A DNA stretch of 64,000 nt from Limonium bicolor (lineage: Eukaryota > Streptophyta > Magnoliopsida > Caryophyllales > Plumbaginaceae), in NCBI GenBank assembly GCA_023374045.1, contig CM041776.1, positions 352,964,296 to 353,028,295 of the forward strand, written 5' to 3'. Under the pieces are notes generated by a model. The model made no database searches, had not been told where the DNA came from, and saw nothing but the letters and a program-made list of their open reading frames with translations. Shown here in pieces: positions 20,594 to 32,827 of this stretch; the first letter of the stretch is position 1; every line of letters begins with the position of its first letter. A program made the position numbers and the translations under genes.

Positions 20594-23500
20594 GTTGTGG
20601 ACTCGGTACCGAAGGTAACCTAAGCATCCTCACCGAAGCACAAGCCGGCAGAAGCGGCACTATCTTAACGGGAACATTCATAGTGAATGGCATCGATGCC
20701 AATGTGTTATTCGACTCCGGCGCCTCTCCAACTTTCGTATCACCATCTTTTATGTAGAGGTTGAAGCTAGATGTGGATGAGCTACCGAATTTTGTGGTTA
20801 CTCTCCCATCAAAGGAGCGAGTAAAGTGCACCAAGTATTATCAATCAGCCACAATCCAAATTAAAAATGAAGCGTTTCCCATTTCCTTCATCGAATTCAA
20901 TGGATTGGGATTCGACTTAATCATCGGAATGAACTGGTTGGAGCGGCACAAGGGTAGAATCCTCTGCGCCGAGCATCGATTGCTGCTCAAGAGTCCTTCT
21001 GGGGTTACCGTATCTTACCGCCAGAGACCGAGAGAGCCTTCGACCACACTCATATCTGCCATGGCTATGTACCGGGAGCTCAGAAAGGGCCAAGAAGTAT
21101 ATCTGTGTTATGTGCAAGATCTAGAGAGAGATCCAGAGTTCAGTGATGATGTACCGATAGTATCTGAATTTCCCGGCGTATTCCCTAAGGAGCTACCCGG
21201 CATGCCACCACCGAGAGCAGTGGAACTTGAAATTGATCTTTTGCCAGGTACCGGTCCCATTGCTAGGGCACTGTACCGCATGACACCCACTGAAATGACA
21301 GAGCTCAAGGAGCAATTACGTGACTTACTCGACAAAGGGTTTATATGCCCGAGCGTATCACCCTGGGGAGCACCGATCCTCTTTGTGAAGAAGAAGGACG
21401 GTAGCTTCCGACTTTGCATTGACAACCGCGAGCTGAACGTGGTTACAGTCAAGAATAAATACCCATTACCACGCATCGACGACTTATTCGACCAGCTGAA
21501 AGGAGCATCAGTCTTCTCCAAGATTGACCTCCGTTCTGGGTATCATTAAATTACAATTAAGGAACAAGACATTGAGAAAACGGCATTCCGTACCAGATAT
21601 GGCCACTACGAATTCACAGTGATGCCATTCGGTTTGTCAAATGCACCAGCTAAATTCATGGACCTCATGAATCGCCTATTCAGTGAGCAGTTGGACACTT
21701 CGGTTGTTGTCTTCATCGACGACATACTTGTATATTCCAAATCAGCAGAGGAACATGAAACTCTCTTGAGGAAAGTGCTTGAGACACTGCGCGAGAACCA
21801 GTTGTATGCGAAGTTCTCCAAATGCGAGTTCTGGCTAGATCAAGTATCATTCCTTGGTTATGTCATCTCGAGCGCAGGTATCTCAGTTGACCCTTCAAAG
21901 ATAGAAGCTGTACGATCATGGCCTAGACCCAAGACTGTTACCGACATTAGGAGCTTTCTTGGTCTAGCCGGTTACTACCGGAGATTTGTAAAGGACTTCT
22001 CGAAAGTCGCTAAGCCCATGACTACACTGATGAAGAAAGATGCACCGTTTGTATGGACAGACGAGTGCAAGTTATCATTTCAGAAACTAAAGGACTCATT
22101 GACCTCAGCGCCCGTCCTTACTCTTCCAGAGGGCATAGAGGGATTTGAGGTATACTGTGATGCATCAGGCAAAGGAATGGGATGCGTACTCATGCAGCAT
22201 GGCAAGGTTGTTGCTTATGCCTCCCGCCAGCTGAAAAAGCATGAGGAGAATTACCCGACTCACGACTTAGAGTTAGGAGCCATTGTCTTCGCCTTGAAGA
22301 TATGGAGACACTATCTCTATGGGGTAAGCATCACCATCTACTCCGACCACAAGAGCTTACAGTATGTATTCACACAGAAAGAACTAAATTTGAGATAGAG
22401 AAGATGGATGGAATTTCTTTCAGACTACGACATCAACTTGCAGTATAAGGAAGGGAAGGCAAACATCGTAGCCGACGCCCTGAGACGCCGAGCACACTCG
22501 CTCCATTCGCTACTCGCTTATTCTAGCTTGGTTGACGAGGTGCGAGACGCTCAGTTGAGCGACCCATACCTAACCGAAATCAGACAAAAGATCAAAAATG
22601 GTACATTTGAAAAGAAGAAGTATGACTTCAAGCTACATGAAGATGGTTTGATTCGGTTGAATGGCAGGCTATGCGTCCCCCGAAGCAATGCTGAGCTAAG
22701 GGATCGCATCCTTCGAGAGTCACACTGTTCCACATTGTCAGTCCATCCGGGATCCTCCAAGATGTACAAAGACATGAAGAGGTACTTCTGGTGGTCTGGA
22801 ATGAAGTCAGATGTGACAGAATATGTATTGAGATGCTTGACATGCCAGAAAGTAAAGTTTGAACATCGTAGACAAGGCGGAATGGTACAATCGATGCCAG
22901 TTCCGGAGTGGAAATTTCATGATATCTCCATGGATTTTGTTATAGGACTCCCACCTGCTAGGGGAGGACTCAACATGATCTGGGTTGTAGTCGATCGCCT
23001 TACCAAGGTGGCCAGATTCATACCGATGAAGGACACTTGGAAGGTAGTAAAGCTAGCTGAGCTATTCGACAAGGAGATTATCAGACATCACGGAGTCCCG
23101 AAAACAATAGTATCTGACCGCAACACCAGATTTCTTTCGAGATACTGGAGAGCTACACGGGAAGCGCTGGGTATAGAATTGAAGTTGAGTACCGCCTTCC
23201 ATCCTCAGACCGACGGTCAGACAGAAAGGACCATCCAGACACTGGAGGACATGCTTCGGGCATGTGCCTTGGACTTTCAGGGGAGTTGGTTAGACAAGCT
23301 TCATCTTATCGAATTTTCATACAATAATAGCTATCATGCCTCGATTAAGATGTCGCCTTTCCAAGCTCTATACGGTAGACCCTGCCGTACACCCTTGTGT
23401 TGGGATGAGTCAAGCGAAGCGGTCATCATAGGACCGGAGAACCTTGAGCAAGTGCAAGCTGAAGTTCAGCAGATTCGAGCCAATATGAAAGCAGCCCAAG

Positions 23501-23973
23501 ATAGACAGAAATCCTATGCGGATGTGAGACAACGTGACCTTGAGTTCGCCGTGGGCGACCAAGTGTTCTTGCGAGTTTCACCTATGAAGGGCGTATTCCG
23601 TTTTGGTCAGAAGGGCAAGCTTAGCCCAAAGTTCGTAGGGCCGTATGCTATCACTGAAAGAGTTGGAGTTGTAGCCTACAGGTTAGCATTACCTGAGGAC
23701 TTGGGACGTGTCCATGATGTATTTCATGTGTCACAACTCAAGAAGTACATTGCTGATCCTTCTCATGTGCTAGAGCCCGAGAGATTATCCATCGAGCCAA
23801 CCATGAGATATGTTGAAACCCCAGTGAGAATCCTGGATAGGAAGACCAGAGACACTCGCAATAAGTCTATACGAATGAAGAAGGTCCTATGGTCTAATCA
23901 TGATGTCGAAGAAGCGACATGGGAGTTGGAAGATGCCATGAAGGCTAAGTACCCATAGTTGTTCATAGACTAG
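20594..23973 (+). pseudogene. pol: Element 2 pol: PR-RT-RNaseH-INT-chromodomain-like, four stops
   Basis: One continuous frame from the intron acceptor, with no frameshift. Order: protease D-S-G-A (20713-20724); linker [13 protein letters not shown] with [15 protein letters not shown] and catalytic F-I-D-D (21712-21723); RNase H (YCDAS, SDHKSL); integrase HHCC (HCSTLSVHPG...CLTCQKVKF) and DDE core ([23 protein letters not shown]); GPY/F-like module (KFVGPYAITERVG); and a short chromodomain-like tail (VLWSNHDVEEATWELED). In-frame stops: TAG 20755-20757, TAA 21547-21549, TAG 22396-22398, and TAG 23956-23958 shortly before the normal stop at 23971-23973. The second and third sit at Gln codons of the sister elements (CAA/CAG to TAA/TAG), as expected for deaminated methylcytosine. 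Confidence 0.95.
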
Positions 23974-23995
23974 ATAGTCTAGTATTTAGCAATAC

Positions 23996-24028
23996 GGGTA
24001 CGGGTCGTACCCCTTTTAAGGGGGGTAG
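23996..24028 (+). promoter_or_regulatory. Palindrome plus second PPT-like tract
   Basis: GGGTACGGGTCGTACCC (inverted repeat) is followed by TTTTAAGGGGGGTAG, a near copy of the true polypurine tract about 370 bases downstream. The pair is kept in elements 1 and 3, and a weaker version occurs in element 4. Confidence 0.6.
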
Positions 24029-24360
24029 AGCCCTTTTGCTTTTGCATTGCTTCGGGGTAAGCATTGCATAGTGTGTAGGTATTGTAATAGGTTTTGTATG
24101 GCACATGTAGTGCGGAGCGTATGTGTATGTATGTGTAATGTATGTGTATGGACGTGTATGTGTAACATGTAATGTATTGTGTAATGTGAATGTGATGGTA
24201 TGTATGGAAATGATGAATTATGTATGTGAATTCGTATTGTGCTTGGATCGTGTATGCTTGCAGTGTGAAAGGAAGCAAACACCTCATAGGTGGTAGTAAG
24301 ATGCATTATGGCAATTGGTTGCCTAATGAGTAGAACTACATAAACTATTAAACCTTGAGC

Positions 24361-24395
24361 AACTTTGAGGGCAAAGTTTCTTAAGGGGGGTAGAT
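24361..24395 (+). promoter_or_regulatory. Polypurine tract with preceding hairpin
   Basis: TTAAGGGGGGTAGAT directly abuts the 3' LTR and should prime plus-strand DNA synthesis. AACTTTG-AGGG-CAAAGTT immediately upstream folds into a hairpin. Confidence 0.88.
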
Positions 24396-27300
24396 TGAAA
24401 TACCCCGTAATTAAAAATAGTGATTAATTAGGCTAATGAATAATTTATAAGCTTAATTAAGTGTAAATAATCATGAGGGAACAAATCCCGAAGAAAACGG
24501 ATCCTTAAAACGGATTAAAATCACTAACGAACCTTAAAGCGCGTTTTTCGAGGTAACCGGGAAAACGTGTCTTTAAGCAGGTCAAATAGACTCGTAACAA
24601 TTTTGGTCAACTAAATAATCATTAATAAATATTAGTGAAGCTTTAGAACCAATAAAATCAATAAAACGAGAAATTAGTAAAAACTGTCAAAAACGGGAAG
24701 TTGTGGGGTAGAAACATAAATAACACAAACGTATGTGTCCACTTTCAAAATAAAAAGTAAAGTTGTGTGTGTGTGTGTGTAGTGCTAGCCGATGGCCCCC
24801 CTCTCACACACCCCATTAATTCTTTTCATTTGCAAAAGACAAACAAAATTAAAAACATAAAAGTAACCCCACTCACTCACTCTCTCTCTCCTACCCCATT
24901 CTCCTCTCTCACGCACGCAGCCCTCCTCCCTCACTCTCTTTTCTTTCTTCTTCTACCTCCCAGCCGATAACAATGGATAAATAGCAACCCCCACAAAAAT
25001 ACTCACTTCTCTCCTCTTGTTACTACATCAAACCTCTTCCAAAAATTATAAAAACTACACCATTGGAATCCTCTCACCGAGTAGAGCATTCCTATCTTTT
25101 CAAAATTCGAAAAGGGCAACTTTCATCTCCATGGGTATGGAGCATTTGGAGCTTCAAGACCACCATTAGAACCACCTCATTCTCCTTGTTCTCCTAAGGT
25201 AAAAATATTCTCAAAACTTCATCTTTTTCTAGGCCTTGTGGGCAAAACGAAATTTGGAAACTAAACTCTTGTTGTCCCTTGTACTCTAGCCGATTTTGGC
25301 CTCATTGGTGGAGTTGGAAACTTGTTCTTGAGCCACTCCAAACGTTACTCATACCCTTGGAAGGTAATCTAAATTCTAAACCCTGAAACCTACATTAGAA
25401 CTTACATAATGGTTAGGGTTAAAATTGTGCATTAAAATGGTGTATTGAAATATATATGTGAATGGGTTGTAGTGTTAGAATTGGTTTACAAACCGGTGAG
25501 AAAGAAGAAGGAAAGAGGAAGGAGGAAGAAAGGAGAAGCTAGTAAAGGAACAAGGTAATTGCACTCTTCCTTGTGTAGCTTTGTAAATGGTTATGTAACA
25601 GATTTTTAGAAATGAAAATATGTATTGTAAAATGTTAGTATAGTGGTAGTGTAATGTGTAGGAGGAAACAAGCTTTTAAACCTTTAAAAGACATTTTAAA
25701 ACTTATCAAAACAGATTGGGAATGGGATGTTAAGTGCAGGAAATTTTAATAGTATTGTTGTGTTGGTATTGGTGTATGAGAGTTTGTATAGTATGATTGT
25801 TGAAAACAGGTGAGATTGATGGAAATGTGTGAATAAACAATGTGGTGAGAGTGTAAAATTATAGGGGAGACTATGGCAAAATTTACTTAGAAACTAGTGG
25901 ACTTAAGAGATTAGAAACTAGGTGAATGGCATAGGTTGTAACAGATTTTGTTAGAGATAGATAGAGGGTGAGTTGAGAGAGGTTGTTAATGTATTTTAAT
26001 GCATTATAAACTCTACAAATGACATTAAAAGAGGGATCTATAGATGGAGAGAGTTAGAATAGAAATCTGTAGCAAAATGCAATTAGAGGAAGAAAACTGT
26101 GTAAGTGTTGAGTAGAAACTTAGAGAATTGTGTGTATAAGTTAGTATAGAACTATGTAATGAATTAGGAAATGAATTAACATGATTTAGAGTGTTTAAAT
26201 TGTACTAAAACATGTTATGATGTATGTAGGAAGATTGGGGAAGCAATGGGTGAACTTGGGAAAGAAAAACAAAATCTGTAGCAATGTTCTGTTACCGTCC
26301 GACCCAGGGTCTAGGTCGGACAGTGGGTCGGACGGGACATAGGCAACGACAATAAATCTTTCTGTAATGGTCCGACCCAAGACCGTGGATCGGACGTGGG
26401 TCGGACAGGCAAGAAAAAATAGTGGTCAAAGTTTCTGACTTCGTCCGACCCAGAGTCTGGGTCGGACAGTGGGTCGGACGGAGCTGGGACACGGGACCGA
26501 AACCTTCTGGAACGGTCCGACCCAGAGGGTATGGGTCGGACGGAAATAGTGCTGGGTCGGACGGGGAGAATTTCAGAGGACGTAAACCTACTGGAATGGT
26601 CCGACCCAGGGCTTGGGTCGGACGGTGGGTCGGACGGCTCATTACTTACAAAAAAAAAACTGTAAGCTTATAACTAGTATATATATATATGCCCACCTAT
26701 ACATATGTACATACATATGTAAGTGAACTATGGTTAAGTAATTAAAAGTAAGTAAATAAAATGTAAAGTATACGAATGTAAAGACTTAGTAAGTATGAGT
26801 TAGGAAACGTACGAGTAATCGAATTAGGTTAATGATACTTAGATTAATCATTCGATTGTATGTATATCATAGAATTTGAATTGTGACACCGGAGGACGTT
26901 CAGAAACACGTACGACGGTGAACGGTATGAATTCCTCATGCCCCGTATGCTATCTTGGTTACTCTGATTTGTGTGTTGTGTGCTAATTGATAACCATATA
27001 AGATAAATGCACGAATCAAAGTTACTATGCATACTTGTGAATATGTAGTGCTGTATGTTGTCTATATCCTCTTTAACTCTTAGTTTGTATAATTCATGAA
27101 ATGTATGGATGATAATGAATGCGTGTATGTTTGATATACTGCACTGTGACCGATTGTGAATGTGTTTAGACTTCTAACTTATTCCTAACAAGCTAACCAA
27201 TCTAACTTAAATTGGTAATTAAATTGGAATGAGTAGAAGTCCGATATAGTTTCAGCCACGCGTGAGGATGAGGAGACACAAGAGGTTGGATCCGATTCCT

Positions 27301-28260
27301 GACTCTTAAACTGGTCCGCGGCCCAAATCCCTTAAGTGGGTAGCATCCCGGATTGGTGAGTCAAGTAAATCCCGGAGGTGGGACGGAGTAGTCCCCTGGG
27401 CCGGAGGTCCCGACGACTTAACTTGAGTATAAGCCAGTAAGTAAGAATGAGTAAGTAAGTAATTGGATGTAAGTAAGTAAAGCAAGAGTAAGTAATGTGA
27501 AATGAGTAAAAGAGTAAATAGCATTCTGATTAACCCGGATGCGTAATGTGGCTATCCTTGTGAAGGTAAGTATTGTGAGCATTATTGTATTGTTGCCTTG
27601 GAATGAATAATGTATTGTGAACGAATGTATGTTGTATGCAAAGCATGTATGTATGAATTAAATGAACAGCATGTTTAGTGGACGTCAAATAGTCGGCGTG
27701 CCCTTGCTAGCACTCGGTATATGCAGAGTTTATGCGCAGCTTTTGCTGAGCCCCTTGGGGCACCATTTTTACTACACGCAGGTACAAGAGAAGGATGAAG
27801 GCCATGAAGAGATGTAGCTAGTTCTTGATTTCTTTTTGATTGTAAACATTGAATGATGATTGGTGTACTGAGTAGTACACGGCTGTAGTTTTTGATTAGC
27901 CGGTGTACCATGGGGTACACCTTTTTGGGATACTGTGGAGGGATTTTAATTGGTATAGATGAGTAGTTGGTAGGTACTCATTCTCTTGGAAAGATGGAAA
28001 AAGGGATGTAAGTATACACTTTAAATACTCGGTGATCCAGGAATGTAATATTGCTATCTTTTGTATTTGGTAAATAATATAGTAGCTCGGTATATTATGT
28101 TCATCAGACCGTCACTGTAAGTAGAATAGCCTAGCTAGCCGTATGGGCGGTTAGCGGCGTTGTATCACCCGCCGTAGTAAGTAGTAGTCTTCCGCTGCGT
28201 ACTGATAGGATTGATGGGTGATTGGACGGTAAGCATAGGATTAACGGTTGGGGTGTTACA
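24396..28260 (+). mobile_element. Element 2 3' LTR
   Basis: 3865 bases, TGAAATACCCC to GTTACA, followed by the GTTCC duplication. Nearly identical to the 5' LTR without the MITE. It carries the type B array (26294-26638) and the stem-loop cluster near its end. No gene was found; open frames here repeat those of the 5' LTR and look accidental. Confidence 0.95.
26294..26638. repeat. GC-rich hairpin array, type B (3' LTR copy)
   Basis: Same units as 15703-16049, with a few substitutions. Examples are 'cccaagaccgtgg' versus 'cccaggaccgtgg', and GGTGGG for AGTGGG between stems. Confidence 0.85.
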
Positions 28261-28265
28261 GTTCC

Positions 28266-29333
28266 GAGTGGAAGTTTCGTGATATCTCCATGGACTTCGT
28301 GGTCGGACTCCCGCCTACCAGGGGAGGTCTGAACATGATATGGGTTGTGGTGGATCGCCTTACCAAAGTAGCCCGATTCATACCGATGAAGGATACTTGG
28401 AAGGTAACTAAGTTAGCTGAGTTGTTTGAGAAGGAGATCATGAGACACGACGGGATACCAAAGACCATAGTATCAGGTAGAGATACCAGATTCCTTTCGA
28501 GGTACTAGAGAGCTACACGGGAAGCGTTGGGTACAGAATTGAAGTTGAGTACCGCGTTCCATCCTCAGACGGATGGTCAGACTGAGCGTACGATTCAGAC
28601 ACTTGAGGACATGCTGAGAGCATGTGCCTTAGACTTCCAGGGTAGTTGGATCGACAAGTTGCATCTGATCGAGTTCTCTTACAACAATAGCTATCATGCT
28701 TCGATCAAGATGGCACCTTTCCAAGCGTTGTATGGTAGACCATGTCGTACACCGCTCTGCTGGGATGAGTCGAGTGAGACCGTCATTATAGGACCTGAGT
28801 ATTTAGAACAAGTTCAAGCTGATGTTCAGCAAATCTGGGAGAATATGAAAGCTGCTCAAGATAGGCAGAAGTCGTACGTTGATGTTTGACGACGAGACTT
28901 GGAGTTCGCAGTGGGTGACCGGGTATTTCTACGAGTCTTACCGATGAAGGGTGTATTTAGATTTGGGCAGAAGGGCAAACTGAGCCCGAAGTTTGTTGGT
29001 CCTTATGAGATTACGGAGCGGGTGGGCCCAGTTGCTTACAAGTTGACTTTACCTGCTGAGTTGGGTAAAGTGCATGACGTCTTTCATGTCTCACAGCTGA
29101 AGAAGTACATGCACCACCCCTCCCATTTTTTAGAGCCTAAGAGGTTGACGTTTGAACTGAATATGAGATCAGTGGAGGTTCCTCAGAGAATCTTGGATAC
29201 GAAGACTAGAGACACTTGCCATAAGTCAGTTCGACTGGTGAAGGTCCTCTGGTCTAACCAGGATGTCGAAGAGGCCACGTGGGAATTAGAGGATAAGATG
29301 AGATCGAAGTACCCTTCATTATTTACTGACTAG
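28266..29333 (+). pseudogene. pol: Element 1 pol, third block: integrase core to C-terminus
   Basis: Continues from 13842 after element 2 and its GTTCC duplication. The integrase DDE region ([32 protein letters not shown]) is followed by a GPY/F-like module (KFVGPYEITERVG) and a short chromodomain-like tail (VLWSNQDVEEATWELED), ending with TAG at 29331-29333. Stops at 28506-28508 (Trp codon to TAG) and 28887-28889 (Arg codon to TGA) break it. Integrase inserts the cDNA into host chromatin. The tail suggests chromatin targeting but lacks a full-length chromodomain. Confidence 0.9.
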
Positions 29334-29643
29334 ATTGTCTGTATAGGGTACGGGGCGTACCCCTTTTTAAGGGGGGTAGAGCTTCCTCGCTTTTGAGTTA
29401 GTAAACGAACATGTTTGTCGTTTGTTTAATTTGTGTAAGATGTGGTTTTGTGTAAGTTATTACACTTGTTATAAGTTTAAGATATGTATAGTACTTATAT
29501 ATTGTTCTTGTGGTGGACCTTTGAGTCTTGAGATGTGTGAATGTGAATATAAAATATGGTATTAAGATTAAGAAAGTTGAGTGTTGTGAATGATTAAGTA
29601 CATGTATGAACTTTGGGGAAATGTTCTTTTAAGGGGGGTAGAT
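29334..29643 (+). promoter_or_regulatory. Element 1 3' non-coding region with two PPT-like tracts
   Basis: A palindrome GGGTACGGGGCGTACCC (29346-29362) is followed by TTTTTAAGGGGGGTAGA (29364-29380). The true polypurine tract TTTTAAGGGGGGTAGAT ends at 29643 against the LTR, preceded by an imperfect AACTTT-GGGG-AAATGTT hairpin. Between them lies plain AT-rich sequence with no gene. Confidence 0.75.
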
Positions 29644-32600
29644 TGAAATACCCTAAACCTAGATATGGTGTTTAAATGTTATACTAAGATATAATAAGGC
29701 TAAAGTATGCCTTGGAAACATTGGGAAACAAATTAAACCATAGAAAACACAAGGAAACACCATAAGAGCAAATTAAGCAAAAACATGCTCTAAGCTTGGA
29801 GTAACTTTGGGTAACACCCAAATATCATTCTTAGACTTTAGTAACATTCTAATGGACAAGTTAAACCAACTACCAAAGAAAACCAAGCTCAAAAACAAGT
29901 TAAAACACAAACTGTGCTTTAAGGACTCTTAAAGCACATTTTTGAAAAATTGTCTTAGAAAGGGGTTTTGAGTGGATAAATGCCCATTATTACTCCTTAA
30001 TCAACGTGTGTACTACTTAGTATCACATTAGGAAGCCTAAATCAATGGGAAACCAAAATTTTTACAAATATGTGCACTAATCGTGAATAGTAACCAAATA
30101 GTGCCCAATTTAAGCTAAGTCAACTAAGTTTAATTAATTGGTCAAACAAGACCTTAAATATCTTCATTAATAAGGGGGGCCGGTTTGTAAGTGGTGAGTC
30201 ACCACTTGAGCTAGCATGTTAAGGAAAAGAGAGGGAAGAGTTAGAATAGTACTATTTGCTTTTAATTAAAATAAAATCTTACCTTTTAAGCCACCTCTAT
30301 CCTCACTTCTTCATTCTCTTCTTTTACCACCGATTTCACCTTCTTCTTCCCTTCTCCATTCACGTAAGAACAGCCCCCATACATACTCCATCTTCATTTG
30401 CTCACCAAACCTCCATTTTAACTCCAAATCCAAAAATAAGCATAGATAACTCTTAGATAGGTCAAGCTCTTGCTTCCTATCCTTTCAAATCTCCAAAAGC
30501 TTCATTTTGGTGCCAAGGCAAACCTCCATTAGAGGAGGAAAAAATAGTTGAAGAGCTCTTGGGCTTCTCCATTCATTTAAGGTAAGAAAACTCTAAGAAA
30601 AACTAAGTTTCAATCACTTTTCTCCATTACCGAAAATCATCTTCTCATGGGATCTTGTTTTATCCCTTGTTCTAGCTTGTTTATATTCTCCAAGGGCTAG
30701 AGGAGGTCCTTCTTGATTCATATCCAAGCTTACCTTAAGACTTCAAAGGTAAATATTCATTTTAATACCTTAAAACACATTTTTAACCTAGGTATGATTC
30801 CTTAAGGTTGGTGTATTCATTAGCACACATTAGAGTCATTGTGTATTTATTAGAACATTAGTAAGGAAATTTAAGAGGTGGCCAAGAATCAAACAAGGAA
30901 AAACTAAGGAGGAAAGTGTGAGAAGCTTGGAAAAGGAACAAGGTAAATATCTTACCTTAAGGTGTTTTATTGCTTAAAGGGATGGGAATAAGATAGATAA
31001 TAAGTTTAGGTTAAGGTTTACATTAGATAAGGGTTATGAAACCTAGGAGAAAGAGCATAGTTATTTGAGAACTTTGATTAAGGAGCAAATGGCAAATGAG
31101 ATAGTAAAACAATCACAAGGTGAAGCATAAGAACACTTATGTTGCAATAGGAGCATTTTTATGTGTATTTGCAGGTCAAAAGCTATTATTATGTGGGAAA
31201 TTCAGTGTTTAAGATTTATGCATTTAAGGGCCTAAGAGCCAAGTCATTTAAGGGCCTATGTGCCAAGCAAATTAAGTTTATGCACTATATTGTGATGTGG
31301 TGTGGTTTGGGTGTGATTTGTGTGCTAAGATTGTGTATTAAGGGTTTAAGTGTTCATAGCTGTTTAATGGTGAAAAACCTAAGTGCTTGGGTGTAGAAAA
31401 ATACTAGGTAAGTCATGTCAAAATTTGGTGAAGAAACAAAGTGTTTAAAGTATTTTAAGGAGATTTTATGAACTAGGAGGTACTAGTAAACATTAGGAGT
31501 TGTTTTGGAGAAAAAGAAAGAGTTTCAAGTGTTCTTGAGAGTTAGGATGACTTAGGTATGTCTAGGAGAAACTAGAGGTTATAGGGTGAATTTTAGGCAC
31601 CAAAACCATGAGAAGCGAAGTTTGGAAACTTGTTCAAAGTTTGAAGGTAATAAGGTGTAAAGTCTTGAAGTGACTTAGGTGTGAGCTAAAGTATATGACC
31701 ATGAGGAAGTTTTGGTAAATGAAATGAGGATGAATAATGATGTTTATGGGTGGTCAAATTACTAAGGAGGGAACACTTTGGTTAGTTGAAGTTCTAGGTA
31801 ATTACATGTTAGGAATGTAAGGAATTAAATGTTAAGTGTTAAGAGTTTTGGTAAGGATTGAGTAAATGGTTAAGAAGATCTTTGGTGGGTGAATTAATGA
31901 GTTTGGTGGATGTTTTAAGGTGGTTTTTAGTGCCTAAATGATGTTAGGACATATTGGGGAACTTGTGGAAGAGTTTGGGAGCAATTAGACAATTTATGGG
32001 AAGATTCTGCACTGGACCGACCCAGGGGACCGACCCTGTTTGGGTCGGTCGGACCTTGTTAAACCAGCCGAAATGTCTCTGGAATGGACCGACCCAGAGG
32101 GCCTTGGGTCGGACGCTCTGGCTTTGGGTCGGTCGGGCAAAATTTAACGAACAAAAATGTTTCTGGAATGGACCGACCCAGAGGGCCTTGGGTCGGTCGG
32201 GCTGGCCTTGGGTCGGTTGGGTGAGATTTAGAGAACGGAAAAGTTACTGGAATGGACCGACCCAGGTGTTGGGTTGGTCGGTGGGTCGGTCGAGCCTTAA
32301 GACATAAAAAAATTAAGGATATTCAATGTTATTAGTATTGAACCATTAAGAGGGTAATGATGATTAAGAATGTAAGCATATGAGGATTTAAGAGATTAAG
32401 TTAAGTAAGTGGCATAAGTGTTTAAGGTTAAGTTCTAAGAACTTAGTGGGTGTTAATTGGGAATCATTAGGGATTAAGTAAGTTAAGTAATGTATAAGTA
32501 ATTAATAATCTAAGTTGGATGAATGTTTTCGGATTTAAGAGTTTGGAACCAGAAGAGAATTAAACAACCGGGACAACCGACGGTGAACGGTATGGTTTTC

Positions 32601-32827
32601 TTGTGACCTGCTTGCTAACGAGGTGTCCCTCGGCTTGTGTGCTATTTGTTTATGTGTGACGACTAAACAAGATAAAGCATGCAACCGGTTTTATTGCACT
32701 TATTGTGTGTGTGTGTGTGTTTTCTTTACACTAACACACGTGACTTGAGATTAGTTACTAACTAAGTTTAGTACACATTGGTATGAGATGAGGAATTGCA
32801 CTTCTATATTAGTTGGTTAATACCCGT
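29644..32827 (+). mobile_element. Element 1 3' LTR, truncated on the right
   Basis: Starts TGAAATACCCTAAACC directly after the PPT and matches the 5' LTR from about 30475 on. It stops at 32827 where element 3 begins. The roughly 1 kb that ends the 5' LTR (3763-4755) is missing, so the edge is a rearrangement rather than a simple insertion. It contains the U3-like start region and the type A array. No gene was found. Confidence 0.9.
32012..32296. repeat. GC-rich hairpin array, type A (3' LTR copy)
   Basis: Counterpart of 2946-3231. Several stems are better matched here than in the 5' copy (for example GACCGACCCAGAGGG...GGGTCGGTCGG). Confidence 0.85.

Larger units (their letters stand above)
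13843..28260 (+). mobile_element. Element 2: complete Ty3/Gypsy chromovirus with AlkB gene
   Basis: 14.4 kb with two LTRs, PBS, gag, AlkB gene, pol and PPT. GTTCC is duplicated at 13838-13842 and 28261-28265, and it interrupts element 1's integrase. Domain order is Gag, AlkB, PR, RT, RNase H, INT, GPY/F-like, then a short chromodomain-like tail. The order and the tail fit the Tekay/Del chromovirus group. The LTRs are nearly identical by eye apart from a MITE and small indels, so insertion is fairly recent. It carries stops in gag and pol and so is not autonomous as it stands. Confidence 0.95.

Noticed and set aside
24767..24970. Short Ser/Pro/Leu-rich open frame in the element 2 LTR (also 14209-14406)
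   Set aside because: It coincides with a CT-rich leader-like tract; no conservation of frame between the LTR copies was visible.
29644..30475. Possible host gene upstream of the matched LTR part
   Set aside because: It starts with TGAAATACCC directly after the PPT, so it is the first part of element 1's 3' LTR that is simply missing from the window's 5' copy.
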